A DNA stretch of 64,000 bases from Oopsacas minuta (Eukaryota > Porifera > Hexactinellida > Lyssacinosida > Leucopsacidae): assembly GCA_024704765.1 (NCBI GenBank), contig JAKMXF010000111.1:1499627-1563626 (forward strand). The letters run 5' to 3'. Each line of letters begins with the position of its first letter. The stretch's first letter is position 1. The notes below the pieces were generated by a model. That model was not told the origin of the DNA. It saw nothing but the letters and a program-made list of their open reading frames with translations, and searched no databases. The position numbers were made by a program, and so were the translations under genes. This document shows positions 1-10,408 of the stretch, piece by piece.

Positions 1-134
1 GAGAAATGTGAAAACTTGTGGTGTTCAGAAACGAAAACATTATTAAGAGAGGAGAACGTGGATAGCTCTTGGAGAAGAAAGAATATTCAAATTGAATCGT
101 AAATCTGTAACAAAATTGTATTTACCATTCTGTA

Positions 135-842
135 TCAAATGGTATTAGAGCTTGAACCATTCACAGCTTCCTCTAACTCGGTTATCCAATGGCTGACTTG
201 TTCAGAGATTTTAATCTCAGAATTGACCTCTCTGCTGGTTGCTTGCCTAAAAGCACTCAGCTTAGTTTGCACGACATCGACAAGCTTCTCCACTCCCATG
301 CAGTGAGAGACTAGCTCCTCCTTGCTCATGGCATCTAGACGTGAAGCATGAGCATCTGTGAATGCAGATTCAAAATCGTGATCTAGATAATCAGGAGACG
401 GCTCATAGATAGGAATAGGTCCGTCAGCGGAGGAGTTACTCTCATTTCCGGAGTCCAGAGAGAAGATATTGACTGCGAGGAGGGAGGAAGGTGTATTCAT
501 GTGAGGCTGTTCGCTAGGCTTGTCATCCATCAAGAACTGAGTAGTATTATATGGAGCGACAGCCTTCCTCTTCCCCAGCTGTTGCACCTGTTGTAAGTGT
601 CGCTCAATCCGAAGATTCTCATACTCCTGAAACTCTTGCTTCTCTTCCCAAGTCATCTGGCTGTACGGTTTCCATTTGCGTATCTTCTGTCTACGCTTTC
701 TCTGTTTACGCTGCTTTCCACCAGAACTCTCTTCTCTGCGGATCTTGACACCAGTGACCTCTTTCTTGTCAGGTTCACTCAAGTTAGAAGAATCAGCCAC
801 CAACTCTGAAGGCCCTAATTCAGGCTTTTCATGAGTATCCAT
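135..842 (-). CDS. HEXIM1: HEXIM family P-TEFb inhibitor
   Basis: HEXIM proteins bind 7SK snRNA through a basic region and then inhibit the CDK9/cyclin T kinase P-TEFb in the nucleus, restraining RNA polymerase II elongation. The 235-residue protein has the family order. A lysine/arginine-rich RNA-binding stretch lies at about residues 43-56, followed by WKPY and TWEEK at about 57-67. The diagnostic VAPYNTTQFLMDD block is at about 95-107; its PYNT is the family's P-TEFb inhibitory motif. An acidic/serine-rich linker follows, then a helical C-terminus at about 165-215 that would serve dimerisation and cyclin T binding. It is a single exon, as HEXIM genes are in vertebrates, and shorter than human HEXIM1 (about 360 residues) because the N-terminus is short. 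The start is the first ATG, ahead of an acidic low-complexity N-terminus. No disruption is seen. Confidence 0.93.
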   Translation of the reverse strand: MDTHEKPELGPSELVADSSNLSEPDKKEVTGVKIRREESSGGKQRKQRKRRQKIRKWKPYSQMTWEEKQEFQEYENLRIERHLQQVQQLGKRKAVAPYNTTQFLMDDKPSEQPHMNTPSSLLAVNIFSLDSGNESNSSADGPIPIYEPSPDYLDHDFESAFTDAHASRLDAMSKEELVSHCMGVEKLVDVVQTKLSAFRQATSREVNSEIKISEQVSHWITELEEAVNGSSSNTI

Positions 843-1900
843 GTTGTATACTAATGCAATAACGCTATAATACAGATGCGTAGATCTAACAATGATAACG
901 AGAAAATCAGAATAATATTATCCACACCCGATTACAACTAACTAATGAATCAAATCTCTATACAGAACTAATATTTGGCAAATAATTTACAGATGATAAA
1001 TGGTTCAGGTATATGTATGTGCAATGGAAAAACTCGGAATGTTATCCGACACAGTTTCGCCTGACAAATGTTAAAATCTTGAGTGTGGCTACAAGGAGAT
1101 GCGATAATTATTTGGAGGTTGTCTGACATTGTACTTAAGTCCGTGGTAGTGAGAAACTGGCGGTCCGAGTCCGGCGAGTGGCGTAGCCAGCCTGGGCACA
1201 GTGTTGGCGCACGACACAAGTAGCATATTTGCGGCACAAGCGCCACCTTGACTACGTAACTGGGTCCGACTAATACGAATACTGGTACATTAATATATAC
1301 ACATTTGGGGGTGGGGATTTGCACCTGAGACTATCAATTTTCTCAAGGTACAATTTCCACACTTTTAATGATATAATTAAAAAATCAAGTTTTCACACCA
1401 TTAATTGCATTCGATGGAATATTCAAAACAAAGTTAGGCTAGGGAGATTGGGTTTCAACAACTTGTTAGAGAATTGGGAGGTGCGTAGAAGCTGATATTT
1501 TCAGAGAATGAAATTTAAAATACACGAAAATATATCATAAAACTTCGATCAAAATTTAGTTAATAATTTCGAAAGATTCTTCGAATATTAGGCATATTCG
1601 TTTTACCCATAATCAAGCCCGGGGGCACGGAAGTGTGCCGGTTAAATCATAGCAGTCATTCGAAAGTGATCCTATTGAAATCTCACCATATAAATAGTAC
1701 TAACAACAGTAAAGTGGCCCTGGGCCAATAAATCAATCATATTTCACGAGTGTGAAGTTGGCAGCGAATTCAAGGAATGAAATTTGAGCACAACTTAACA
1801 CTTAACTCGAATATTCGCTATCTCGAAAGGATTTTGACTTCCCGGGCGTTGACCGCATTTGCATTTATATATTGTTGCCATTATCCGTATTTTTCTATAG
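843..1900. other. intergenic stretch, nothing recognised
   Basis: AT-rich sequence between HEXIM and the MAP3K exons. The open frame at 968-1324 on the minus strand is cysteine-rich, has no family look and no codon pattern of a gene. I looked here for the upstream exon of the MAP3K fragment (activation loop, APE motif) and did not find it. Confidence 0.5.
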
Positions 1901-2485
1901 GAGCATTGGATGTACAGTTTTTGAGATGGCAACAGGGAAGCCACCTTGGTATTTACTTTTAAATGATTGTAATAGAATGGATTCTGTAATTATGCACATG
2001 AGAAGACCTCCCTTCCATCCATCACATATTTTAGCTTCAAGAGTGTTTGTAGGGCTTTTAAGGATATCCCACAAGAAGCAGCTCTATTCAGGATAGGAAT
2101 GGGATATGATCTACCAGAACTTCCTGATATATTATCAGATGGAGTGAAGGCAGTTATTAACAGAGGTTTGCAACAGTTAGTTGATAGTTTGGTTACAGTA
2201 ATGGTCACTTATTGTGAACCCCCGCGGGGCAAAAAATATTGTTCATGAATCAATTTTAAGAGAATGTTATTTCGGGAATGATAAGGGCTAGAAACTTGAA
2301 ATTTGGTGTCTATGCGGGATGTGATTAGTCTGGGAACACTTTCTAAGATATAAGCAATAGCTTATATTACACTCTTAATTTGTTTGTTCATCTGTATAAC
2401 TATTAATATTTCTTTTAGAGATCCATCCAATCGACCTAGTGCTAAACAGCTCCTACTCACCCAATTCTTAAGAGAATCATTTTAA
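1901..2485 (+). CDS. MAP3K (MEKK/YSK4-like) kinase C-lobe, 3' exons
   Basis: This is the end of a MAP kinase kinase kinase, a Ser/Thr kinase that activates MAP2Ks. Three exons join cleanly: 1901-1948, 2053-2175 and 2419-2485, with introns of 104 and 243 nt and GT..AG ends. The first encodes SIGCTVFEMATGKPPW (kinase subdomain IX). The second gives an EAALFRIGMG and LPELPDILSDG region. The third gives DPSNRPSAKQLL, which carries the subdomain XI arginine, then LTQFLRESF and a TAA stop. The phases fit at both junctions (W split TG|G; Q split CA|A), so this part looks functional. The wording is closest to MAP3K19/YSK4 and MEKK2/3 types. The acceptor at 1900 demands an upstream exon ending in TG, which I cannot find; it may lie before the window, with HEXIM nested in the intron. 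N-lobe exons of a similar kinase occur downstream at 10.0-10.4 kb. Confidence 0.82.
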
Positions 2486-3157
2486 CCCCTGTGTATAATA
2501 TTTTAACAGTATATCTTCTAATGTGCGTGCTCGTTGTTATTCGCTTATAACTCGAATTGGATTCTATTTTATCTCAAATTATTAATAATATACTACTATT
2601 AAAGAAAAATGCAATAATCCCTCAGACTTAGTGCCCCATCGGATGACAGCAGGGAGTCCACCGGAGATATCCGAGCCCAGAGTTGGAATTGGGTTCAGGT
2701 TCGAAGTTGATCAGTTCGAACTTTGTGCGTAATTTTTTAAATTCAATGATTTAATATTATTTTTTGAAAGATTATATTTACATTAGAAACATCATATATG
2801 GAACTATAATGAAATGACCTCGAAAAGACATTTACGGCAGTGGTTCTCAACCTGGGATACACGGACACCATAAAATGAACTAAAGAGATCCGCGGGAGAA
2901 AAAAGGTTCAGAACCAATGATTTACGGATAAATATTATTAACCTGTAATATTGCAAGAACAAATTTTCCTTTCTACACTTCGGGTTGGATCGGGTTCTGA
3001 AAAGTGGACCTGATTCCAACTCTATCCGAGCCTATACTTGTAAATGATAATCCATAGCGGTTGCAGACCTGAGGTCCACACGATCTCAAATTATATAGAC
3101 GTTGTGTCTTAGATAAATATACACGAGTGATAATTGAATTTAAGGACTTGATTAAGT
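2486..3157. other. intergenic, contains a tiny hAT MITE
   Basis: Between the MAP3K stop and the DGCR6 stop (convergent genes). Apart from the 82-bp element at 2838-2919 I see only AT-rich sequence with a repeated phrase of the type gggttc...ttggaat, on both sides of that element. Confidence 0.4.
2838..2919. mobile_element. 82-bp hAT-type MITE with 8-bp target duplication
   Basis: The left end reads CAGTGGTTCTCAACCT. The right end, read inverted, is CATTGGTTCTGAACCT. The element is flanked by the perfect 8-bp direct repeat ATTTACGG at 2830-2837 and 2920-2927, the target-site duplication length of hAT transposons. It is too short to encode anything, so it depended on a transposase elsewhere. 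A related end is seen near 4818. Confidence 0.8.
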
Positions 3158-3857
3158 TCACATACTATCACCACTAACACCTAGCTCAGCTCCAACCCTT
3201 TGTATCACTTCTAACACACCCATTTGTAGCTTAATACTCTCCTTTTGATTTGTAACACAAAAAGTAGGCACAGCGGCTTGTTCTAGGACTGATTGCTGTT
3301 CTTCTAGAAGTTTGTCTAATTCTCTAATTATTTCTTTGTCTTTTGCAGTCATTTCGTCTTGGCTCATCTTTTCTAATTTCTGTTTTGCTTCATCGTAATT
3401 CCGTCTTACAATTATTTCATGATGTTGTCTGCCATCTAGTTTACGTAACCCCTCTTTTAGCTGTTGGTTAAGTTCTGTTTGTTTCTTCTTGTGAGATGTA
3501 GCGACCTGATTGAATTATACAAGAGTAAACAGTTCTCAAATGGATGGCTCTTATAAGCGATACATGCACACACGTTGACACCATTCGGACGCGGGTTCAT
3601 ATTTTCACAATCCCCCAATTATCCACGCATCCGACGTGTATTACCTTCATTCTTTGTTGCAGGAGCTGCTCCTCTGTTAGTGACTGTATCTCTTCTAATT
3701 CTTTTATAATCTCAAATACAGTCCCGTCGAGTAACGAAGTAGCTAGTTGATAGAGACGCTCTTCCGTTAGATGAGAGCTAATCGGCTCACTAAGTTCTCC
3801 TTTTATTGAGTTTAGTGTCTTTAGGTATTGGTCTAGTTTGGGACTATTTTCTGTCAT
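3158..3857 (-). CDS. DGCR6: DGCR6 / gonadal (gdl) family protein
   Basis: Two exons, 3857-3645 and 3505-3158 on the minus strand, are joined across a 139-nt GT..AG intron in phase 0 to give about 186 residues (human DGCR6 is about 220). The first exon contains LATSLLDGTVFEIIKELEEI, which matches the signature of DGCR6 and Drosophila gdl. The second contains KEIIRELDKLLEEQQSVLEQ and a FCVTNQ...LQMGVLEVIQRV tail in the same order as the family. The protein is largely helical and predicted coiled coil. The family is linked to neural crest and gonad development and no enzyme activity is known. The start is the ATG of MTENSPK; an upstream in-frame ATG would add a hydrophobic stretch unlike the family. 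It converges with the MAP3K fragment. Confidence 0.86.
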
Positions 3858-5390
3858 AACTAAATAGAGAATTTGTAAATAAGTTCTATGAAGGTATACG
3901 CATATGACAAGGGTCATATTAGGAAATAATCTGGTTATAAAATGACCAAAATACTGGAGAACAGGTCAAAACTGGTGTTCCGCCCCTACCAGGGGGTCTA
4001 TAAATGTGTGATAATTGGTATAGACTATCCATGGCTAAAAAGATTGAGAAATATTCATGAATTAAACATAATCTTAATTTAGCTAAGTTATGAATGAATT
4101 GAGACATTTATTACAAACCAATTATATCCTAAACTAGAAATTACATACTTTCTACATTCATGGCTACTGCAACTGTTGCTATGGAAACGGGATCGCAAAT
4201 CCCAATCCCACAGACAGTTGGATTATCAGGTCAGATCCCAAACTCAGCTGGAGGGTATTCTTGGCCGATTAGCGATATTGGGAGACTGAGACATGAATAT
4301 TGTCATTATTTCACCATTTTATCAGTGAAATTCAAATAAACAATATATTTACTAACTAACGAGGGAATAGTAGTAACAGACCTCCTTTAACACGCTTAAC
4401 TACACATATTTACAAGTAGAATCATTGAAATATTTTCCATGAATTGGACACTTTGTATTATGATGACGTCATAACATAATGAGATATGAAATGCCATCAG
4501 ATAGACATCATGTTGAGCTGAAAAAATTTTCTCATTAACAAATGCATTTTAACAGCGATAATGACCTCCACCAAAAGGACAAGCTTCGTATCAATCGTTT
4601 GGACATGTGGCAGGTTCGGATTATCAAGGTTGTGTATTGAATCAATTTTCATATAAACTATCAAATATCTGTGGAGTCCGCCTATTAGCGAATCGTACAG
4701 TAAACTTCTGTTACAAGCAAGCAGCTATAGTTTGAAAAGAATATATTCCACTCCGCTTACAACCAAATGAAATCATGCACGCGGTGGGTACTTCGTTATA
4801 ACTAGAGTTTATTGCAGAGGTTCACAACCTAGGGGTCAAGGACAGCCTGGTGGTGCACGGATGACAGCAGGGGATTCACGAGTGAGCGAACACCACTGAA
4901 ATACTGATTAATCATGTGAAAATACCTGAAATATTCGAGTGTGAAGATTCACTATCTGGTATTTCTTTTGAAGCCATTTGATTCAAATAATAGCTAACAA
5001 AATGTATTAGAATTACTCAAATTCAAAATATCAGAAAAAATCGACAAATTAGAAAATACTTTCGATGTCATTAGTTAGACCGAGAGGTGATTTTAATAAT
5101 ATTCGAATGAATTATTTCACACCTAATTTGAGTGTTCATATTTTTGCTAGATAATATAACTACAGGGGACTATATTGGACTCAATAAGTATCAATCCTTG
5201 GTCAGATTGGGAAATGACTCTCAAACCATGAATTAATGAAATTCATCAAATTTGTATTCACGTAAATCGCTAAATTTTGTGATAATTCTATAACAGAGAT
5301 CCTCTGTTCCCTTTACACAACAAATTGTTATTGGAAACTGTGAAATCGGGAATTTAATTACAAACAAATATGTAAACAACAACAATATAA
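3858..5390. other. intergenic stretch, no gene seen
   Basis: AT-rich sequence between two minus-strand genes. A degenerate hAT end (gaggttcacaacctaggg) lies near 4818, followed by a phrase shared with 2640-2660 (ggatgacagcagggga). No coding frame of family character was found. Confidence 0.45.
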
Positions 5391-8300
5391 TTAATAAATA
5401 TTTATTACACTATCAATAATACTAGCACAAATAATATCAAAGTTATTATTAACAACTATCCCTGTTGGATAATCACATGTAATTTTGTGTATCAGCTGTC
5501 CATCTTTAGTAAATATATTAATTGAATTTCCCCAATAATCGCTAATTATAATATTATTACACAAATCTAAACACATAAAATTTCTTCTCTTCCATTTTCT
5601 AATATTATGAAACTTTTCAATAAATCACCTGATTTAGAGAATATGTGTATATTATTAATCTTATTAATGTCTGCTACAAATATCTTATTATTATTTATTT
5701 TGACGTCACGCGGATTTATAAGTTTGTCTTTTCGTATTTCTCTTATATATGTTATAGGAGATGTTGGCGATCTGATGGTATATGGCTTCAATACAGTTTT
5801 TAAGTGAATTGTGTGACTTCAACAAATTATAGCTGACATGCTTCAATCGTCGTACGATCGTACGATAGCACAATTCCACAAATAAATAGTAAACCTAAAA
5901 TGTTTTTATTTATTCATACTTAAAATGACTGAAAATTACCATCGAAAGTAAGATTACCACACTCTTATGTAAAATATGCAAGCGTCAAAATGAAATTATA
6001 CAATTAATAGGAGATTTTATCCAATTGTCTCCATTACTAATTTTAAAACTCCGGCACTTTAAGTTCCTTGGGTATACACTTCTTTTCGGTAATCATTTTA
6101 CCTTAAAAACTGTTATTGAAAAAAATCATTACCATTACGGTGGAATGAAAACAAGAAAATAATATCTGATGAAGATTCAAATCTACCACGAAACATGAAA
6201 GTCAATTTTGCAGTATACTTGGCTATTCCTTGTTAGTTGACCTCAAACACAAGCATTGAGGGAGTTTAGTACGTACCATTCCTAAATAAGTACATTAGAT
6301 ATATCGTAATATACTTGGCTAAATTATCAGTTTGCTTACTGATGGTATTAGAAACTATAAAAGTATACTGTATTGAAGCCATATACCAGGGGTGCCCAAC
6401 ATACGGCCCGCACAAAATTTGCACTTTGTAATATATACTATTTCTTCATGAACAATTCCTAAGCCACATTTCGATAGCATTCATACTGGGTGTCGAATTT
6501 CAATGTATTTGACATTTTGAGGATTCTTATTCATTTTCAATACACGACAGGTGCATGTGTTTAGTAATAATAATCCTTAGCGGTGTATAAATATAAACTA
6601 GTATAATTCTAAGCTTACAATTGAAATTCAGATACTGCGTTTACTCATCTCCTAAATTACCTGTAGAATATATATATCATTTATATTAACGGAGCCTTGT
6701 TCTAAGAAAAGGAAAGTTGATATCGAGAGTAGAACTTTCAACGACAGCTGGACCGAGAAATACTTTTTCACCAACTTGCTTAATATGCAAGCAGGTCATC
6801 GCAGTGATGAAAGAGTACAACATCCAAAGACACTATAGTGCTAAACATCAAGATTACAAAGCATGCTCAGGGCAGATACGGAAGGATAGAGTACAATCAT
6901 TAATAAGGAACTTTCGGTACAGCAAAATATTTTTACAAATACTAATTCTGAGTCAGAAAAAGCTGTTCGTGCAAGCTTTGCCATTTCCAAACTTATTGCA
7001 AAGAAATATAAGCCATTTACTGATGGTGAATTTATCAAGGAGTGTGTTATTACTTTGGCGCAAATTATGTGCCCAGAGAAACAGAAGTTATTTGAAAACA
7101 TTAGCCTTTCAAGAATGACAATTAGCCGTAGGATAGAGAACTTATCAACAGACTTAAAACTTACTTTAGAAAAACGTGCGAGTGAGTTCCAGTACTATTC
7201 TCTGGCCCTTGATGAGAGCACAGATGCCACTGATACTGCCCAACTTGCTGTTTTTGTAAGAAGAATCGATTCAAAGTTTAATCTTACAGAAGAATTGGCG
7301 AACTTACACAGCCTTCACGATAAAACAACTGGAGTTGATATTTATAAAGCGGTGATGAATGGAATTGATGCTATCGGACTTAAGTTGAATAATTTATGTG
7401 GGGTAACGACAGATGGCACACCATCAATGATTGGGAAGGAAAGGGGCTTCGTTGCTCTTCTGGAGAAAGAAAGGATCAATTCAGGAAGTAGTACTATGAA
7501 ATTAGTCAAAGTGCATTGTATAATTCACCAGGAAAATCTCTGTTAAAAGTCATTAAGAATGCAGGGTGTAATGGAAATAGTAGTGAAAACTGTCAACTTC
7601 ATTCGTGCTCGAGGACTCAATCATCGACAATTTCGAAAACTTTTAGACGAAATGGATTCTCAATATGGAGACCTTCTTTATTATACGGAAGTACGATGGT
7701 TAAGTAGGGGTGCGATGCTTCGACGCTTTTATGAACTCAAAGAAGAAGTATTTCATTTTATGGAGGAGAAGGGGAAACCAGTTTTTCATCTAATGATCCA
7801 TTATGGTTGTGTGACTTGGCATTTTTGGTCGATATCACTCAATATTTGAATAACCTCAACTCAAAATTACAAGGAAAAATCTGCTTATTCACAATTTGTT
7901 TGACTTCATTTGCGCTTTTGAAAGAAAGCTCGAGATATGGGAAAAACAATTAATAGAAGGAAATCTTTATCACTTTGAAACCTTATCAAAACATTCCCCT
8001 CCAGATACAGGTGTATACGCAATCGAAATCAATTCCCTGCGCAAAGAATTCGAGAATAGATTTAAAGATCTTCGTAGCAATATTGTAAACTTCGCTATAT
8101 TCTCAAATCCTTTCTCTTTAGAACCTATTGAACTCCCCGAGCATCTCCAGCTAGAATTGGTCGACATGCAATGCAACCAGGACTTGAAAGCAAAATTCAA
8201 TGATGTCACACTGATAGACTTTTATCAAAAGTATTTATCATCATCAGATTACCCCAATCTTATCAAGCATTGTAAGATGATGGCTTGTCTATTTGGGAGC

Positions 8301-9574
8301 ACATACATATGTGAACAACTGTTCTCCCAAATGAAGCTAGTAAAAAGCAAATGCAGAACTGTTTTAACTGATAGACATCTCGAAGATACATTAAGAATAG
8401 CTACTACGGATATGGAACAAAACATCGACCATATAGTCAGACCTATGCGTCATCAATCGTCATCCATGTCAAAGTAGTAAATCATTGCCTGTACTGGTAT
8501 TAGCGGTGGTAAAATGAGTATTCGGGTTTCTAATTAGTTAGTATTTTTGATCATTTTCTGTAGTCTGCCAATATTTCATATGTGTGTTCCCTTTCTGTAG
8601 CATTTCCACTTGGATATTCCAACAAATTTTCTCTAAATAAATCTGAAAATTATAAATTGGTCCATGTGGCCCACCAAACTATTGAGGAAGCCAATGTGGC
8701 CCGCAATTAAATCGAGTTGGGCACCCCTGCCATATACTATCAAATCGCCCACATCTCCTATAACATATATTCTAAATCAGGGCTGAATGCTGCAATTCTA
8801 TTATTATTACAATCTGCAACTAACAATTCTCCATTTGTGTCAGTTGTTAGACCAAGAGGGTCACTAACAACTCCCTTAACACTCTTAATTAATTTGTAAT
8901 TTGTTCTAGAGAATTTCAATACAGCATTAAGTACAAAATCACTTATAAACACCCATTCCTTATTTAATGCTATACCGTATGGAGTATTTAGCTGCCCTTT
9001 ACCAAATTCATGAATGAACTTACCCTCTGTAGAGAAGATCTGTATTCTTTTATTGTTTGTATCTGCTATATAGATTATATCTCCATCTAGAGCTAGTCCG
9101 TAAGGGCGATTCAGCTCTCCTTTCTTATTGCCAGGTTTACCAATCCTTCTGATCGGATTAGTCTTGTTTTTGTAGACTTGTTGTTCAGCTGTATTCTGAA
9201 TAGACCCCAACTTCTCCAGCTGTCCTAGGAGAGAGTCCAGACGCTCAGTATTGAAAAAAGGAAATGGGACAAGCGTTTCTTTTTCGTATTTCAGCTCTTG
9301 TTTGCAACATCTGTTCTTCTTGAAACTTTACTATTTCACTCTGTTGAATAGAAGTCTCATTGAATTGTCTGATCATCTTCTCCAGGTCTGCTACTTGTGT
9401 CTTTCTTGTATTCTCCTTTCTTAGATAGTCCTGCTTCATATCGAACAGCTGGAGAAGCAGCTGATCTCGCCTCTCTGTCGCAATCCGAATAATCTTCCCG
9501 AACGTGGAATGGATCAGTTGTTCCGCTTGTTCGAAAGAGTTCATAGGAATTTCTTGTGCGTATTTGGTGGCCAT
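5391..9574 (-). CDS. coiled-coil NHL-repeat protein (NHL1), interrupted
   Basis: This is a two-exon gene (9574-8765, 5741-5391). The first about 110 residues are a charged coiled coil starting [11 protein letters not shown]. They are followed by about six NHL blades such as [56 protein letters not shown] and [19 protein letters not shown], ending in [13 protein letters not shown]. The layout resembles TRIM-NHL proteins without RING or B-box. NHL propellers bind protein or RNA, but the target here is unknown. The exon junction is ATAT|GT..AG|A and keeps the frame (EY-I-EIRKDK). There are two frame changes: near 9310 (an extra A in caaac joins the coil to the propeller) and near 5600 (before MCLDL). 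Either the gene is decaying or the assembly has small indels. The intron carries a hAT element and a bounding inverted repeat. A second gene of the same layout is at 60.4-61.5 kb. Confidence 0.75.
6387..8729 (+). mobile_element. hAT transposon inside NHL1 intron
   Basis: The terminal inverted repeats are perfect over 14 bp: CAGGGGTGCCCAAC at 6387-6400 and its complement at 8716-8729. The 8-bp target duplication CCATATAC is perfect (6379-6386 and 8730-8737). The element is 2,343 bp and holds one decayed transposase gene in the plus direction. The target was the arm of the inverted repeat that bounds the host intron. Confidence 0.95.
6700..8477 (+). pseudogene. decayed hAT transposase (FAM200/ZBED5/Charlie-like)
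   Basis: The broken frames, in order, give a BED-like N-terminus with [10 protein letters not shown] and a paired histidine (6717-6900). The RNase H-like core follows: [15 protein letters not shown] at 7202-7246, then [16 protein letters not shown] at 7399-7446 and [12 protein letters not shown]. Next comes [20 protein letters not shown] at 7684-7743. The C-terminal hAT dimerisation region at 8300-8370 contains [20 protein letters not shown]. Breaks are an in-frame TAA at 7544-7546, frame changes near 6770-6950, near 7783 and near 7877. The wording matches hAT proteins that gave rise to vertebrate FAM200 and ZBED5. No active transposase can be made. Confidence 0.88.
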
Positions 9575-10005
9575 TTGTTTGTTGTTCTGTTTATGATTAG
9601 TCTCATTTACAGACTGTATTTATACAAGTTCACACATTAAGTATTCAGGTGTCAAGTGATGAAATAGAAAGTTACAACTAATCACATTTCTTTGAACTCT
9701 ACCACGAGACTATTGTCACATAGAATACAGATGTGTTAGGTCAGATGACTTTCCACATGTAAATTAGTTCCAGCTATACCACACACATTCCTTATAGAAT
9801 TAGTTGCTATGCTCTATTAGCTATCAGTTTCAATTTGTGATTCTAATCATTTCTTGTATATTCTTCCTTGAAATTTGGCGCGAAAATATGAAAATATAGA
9901 GTTTATATAATTTCATAGGAAATTATCAAAGGTGTCAAAATATGATTAATCATAATAGATGCAATAATCTTTAGGGAATTGTTGTATGTAATATTTCTAT
10001 TTTAG
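9575..10005. other. intergenic, no exon recognised
   Basis: Upstream of NHL1 on one side and of the MAP3K N-lobe exon on the other. I looked for a glycine-loop exon of the kinase on the plus strand and found none. Confidence 0.4.
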
Positions 10006-10408
10006 CAATACGAACTCGTCAAAGCAGAAGTTGATGTTCTTAAGAGACTTTCTCATGGAAATATAGTCAAATATCTCGGCTCGTGTCTTGACAACACGAT
10101 AGTGAATATATTCATTGAGTTTGTAGCTGGAGGATCTGTAGCTCGACTGCTTAAAACGTAAGAAAATTAGAAATACAATTATATATTTATCTATTACAGT
10201 AGGCACCAGTTAATCAGGTCAAAATGGTCTGGTCCAGATATAACCCTAATTAATCTGAGTCTACTGTTCTAAAATAGAATAGTCCTATAGATAATTGAAT
10301 TAATTATGTAATTAGATACGGACCATTGGAAGAATCTTTTCTAAGGAATTACAATCGTCAAATTGTTAGCGGAGTTAAGTACTTACATTCAAAGAATGTA
10401 ATACACAG
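10006..10408 (+). CDS. MAP3K kinase N-lobe and hinge exons, fragment
   Basis: Two exons, 10006-10157 and 10316-10408, are separated by a 158-nt intron with GTAAG and TTAG ends in matching phase (T split AC|A). The first encodes [20 protein letters not shown], which includes the C-helix glutamate, and [16 protein letters not shown] (hinge and helix D). The second encodes [20 protein letters not shown] and YLHSKNVIH, ending where HRD should continue, with a good GTAAGT donor. This is typical of MEKK2/3 and MAP3K19/YSK4. No glycine-loop exon is visible upstream, and no intact catalytic-loop or activation-loop exon downstream. A kinase C-lobe of the same type lies 7.5 kb upstream on the same strand (1901-2485), in the reverse of the order a single gene would need. 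It may be part of a second gene with long introns, a broken duplicate, or an assembly rearrangement. Confidence 0.78.

Larger units (their letters stand above)
5742..8764 (-). other. intron of NHL1 bounded by a 53-nt inverted repeat
   Basis: The intron runs from the GT at 8764-8763 to the AG at 5743-5742. One arm of the inverted repeat is 5745-5797. The other is 6367-6386 plus 8738-8770, now split by the hAT insertion. The arms match at 50 of 53 positions. The donor GT lies 6 nt inside one arm, and the acceptor AG is directly outside the other. The whole intron therefore looks like one foldback element whose ends supply or abut the splice sites. Without the hAT and one target duplicate it would be about 670 nt. 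Confidence 0.78.

Noticed and set aside
968-1324. 118-codon open frame on the minus strand
   Set aside because: Cysteine-rich but with no motif, no exon context and no resemblance to a family; a chance frame in non-coding DNA.
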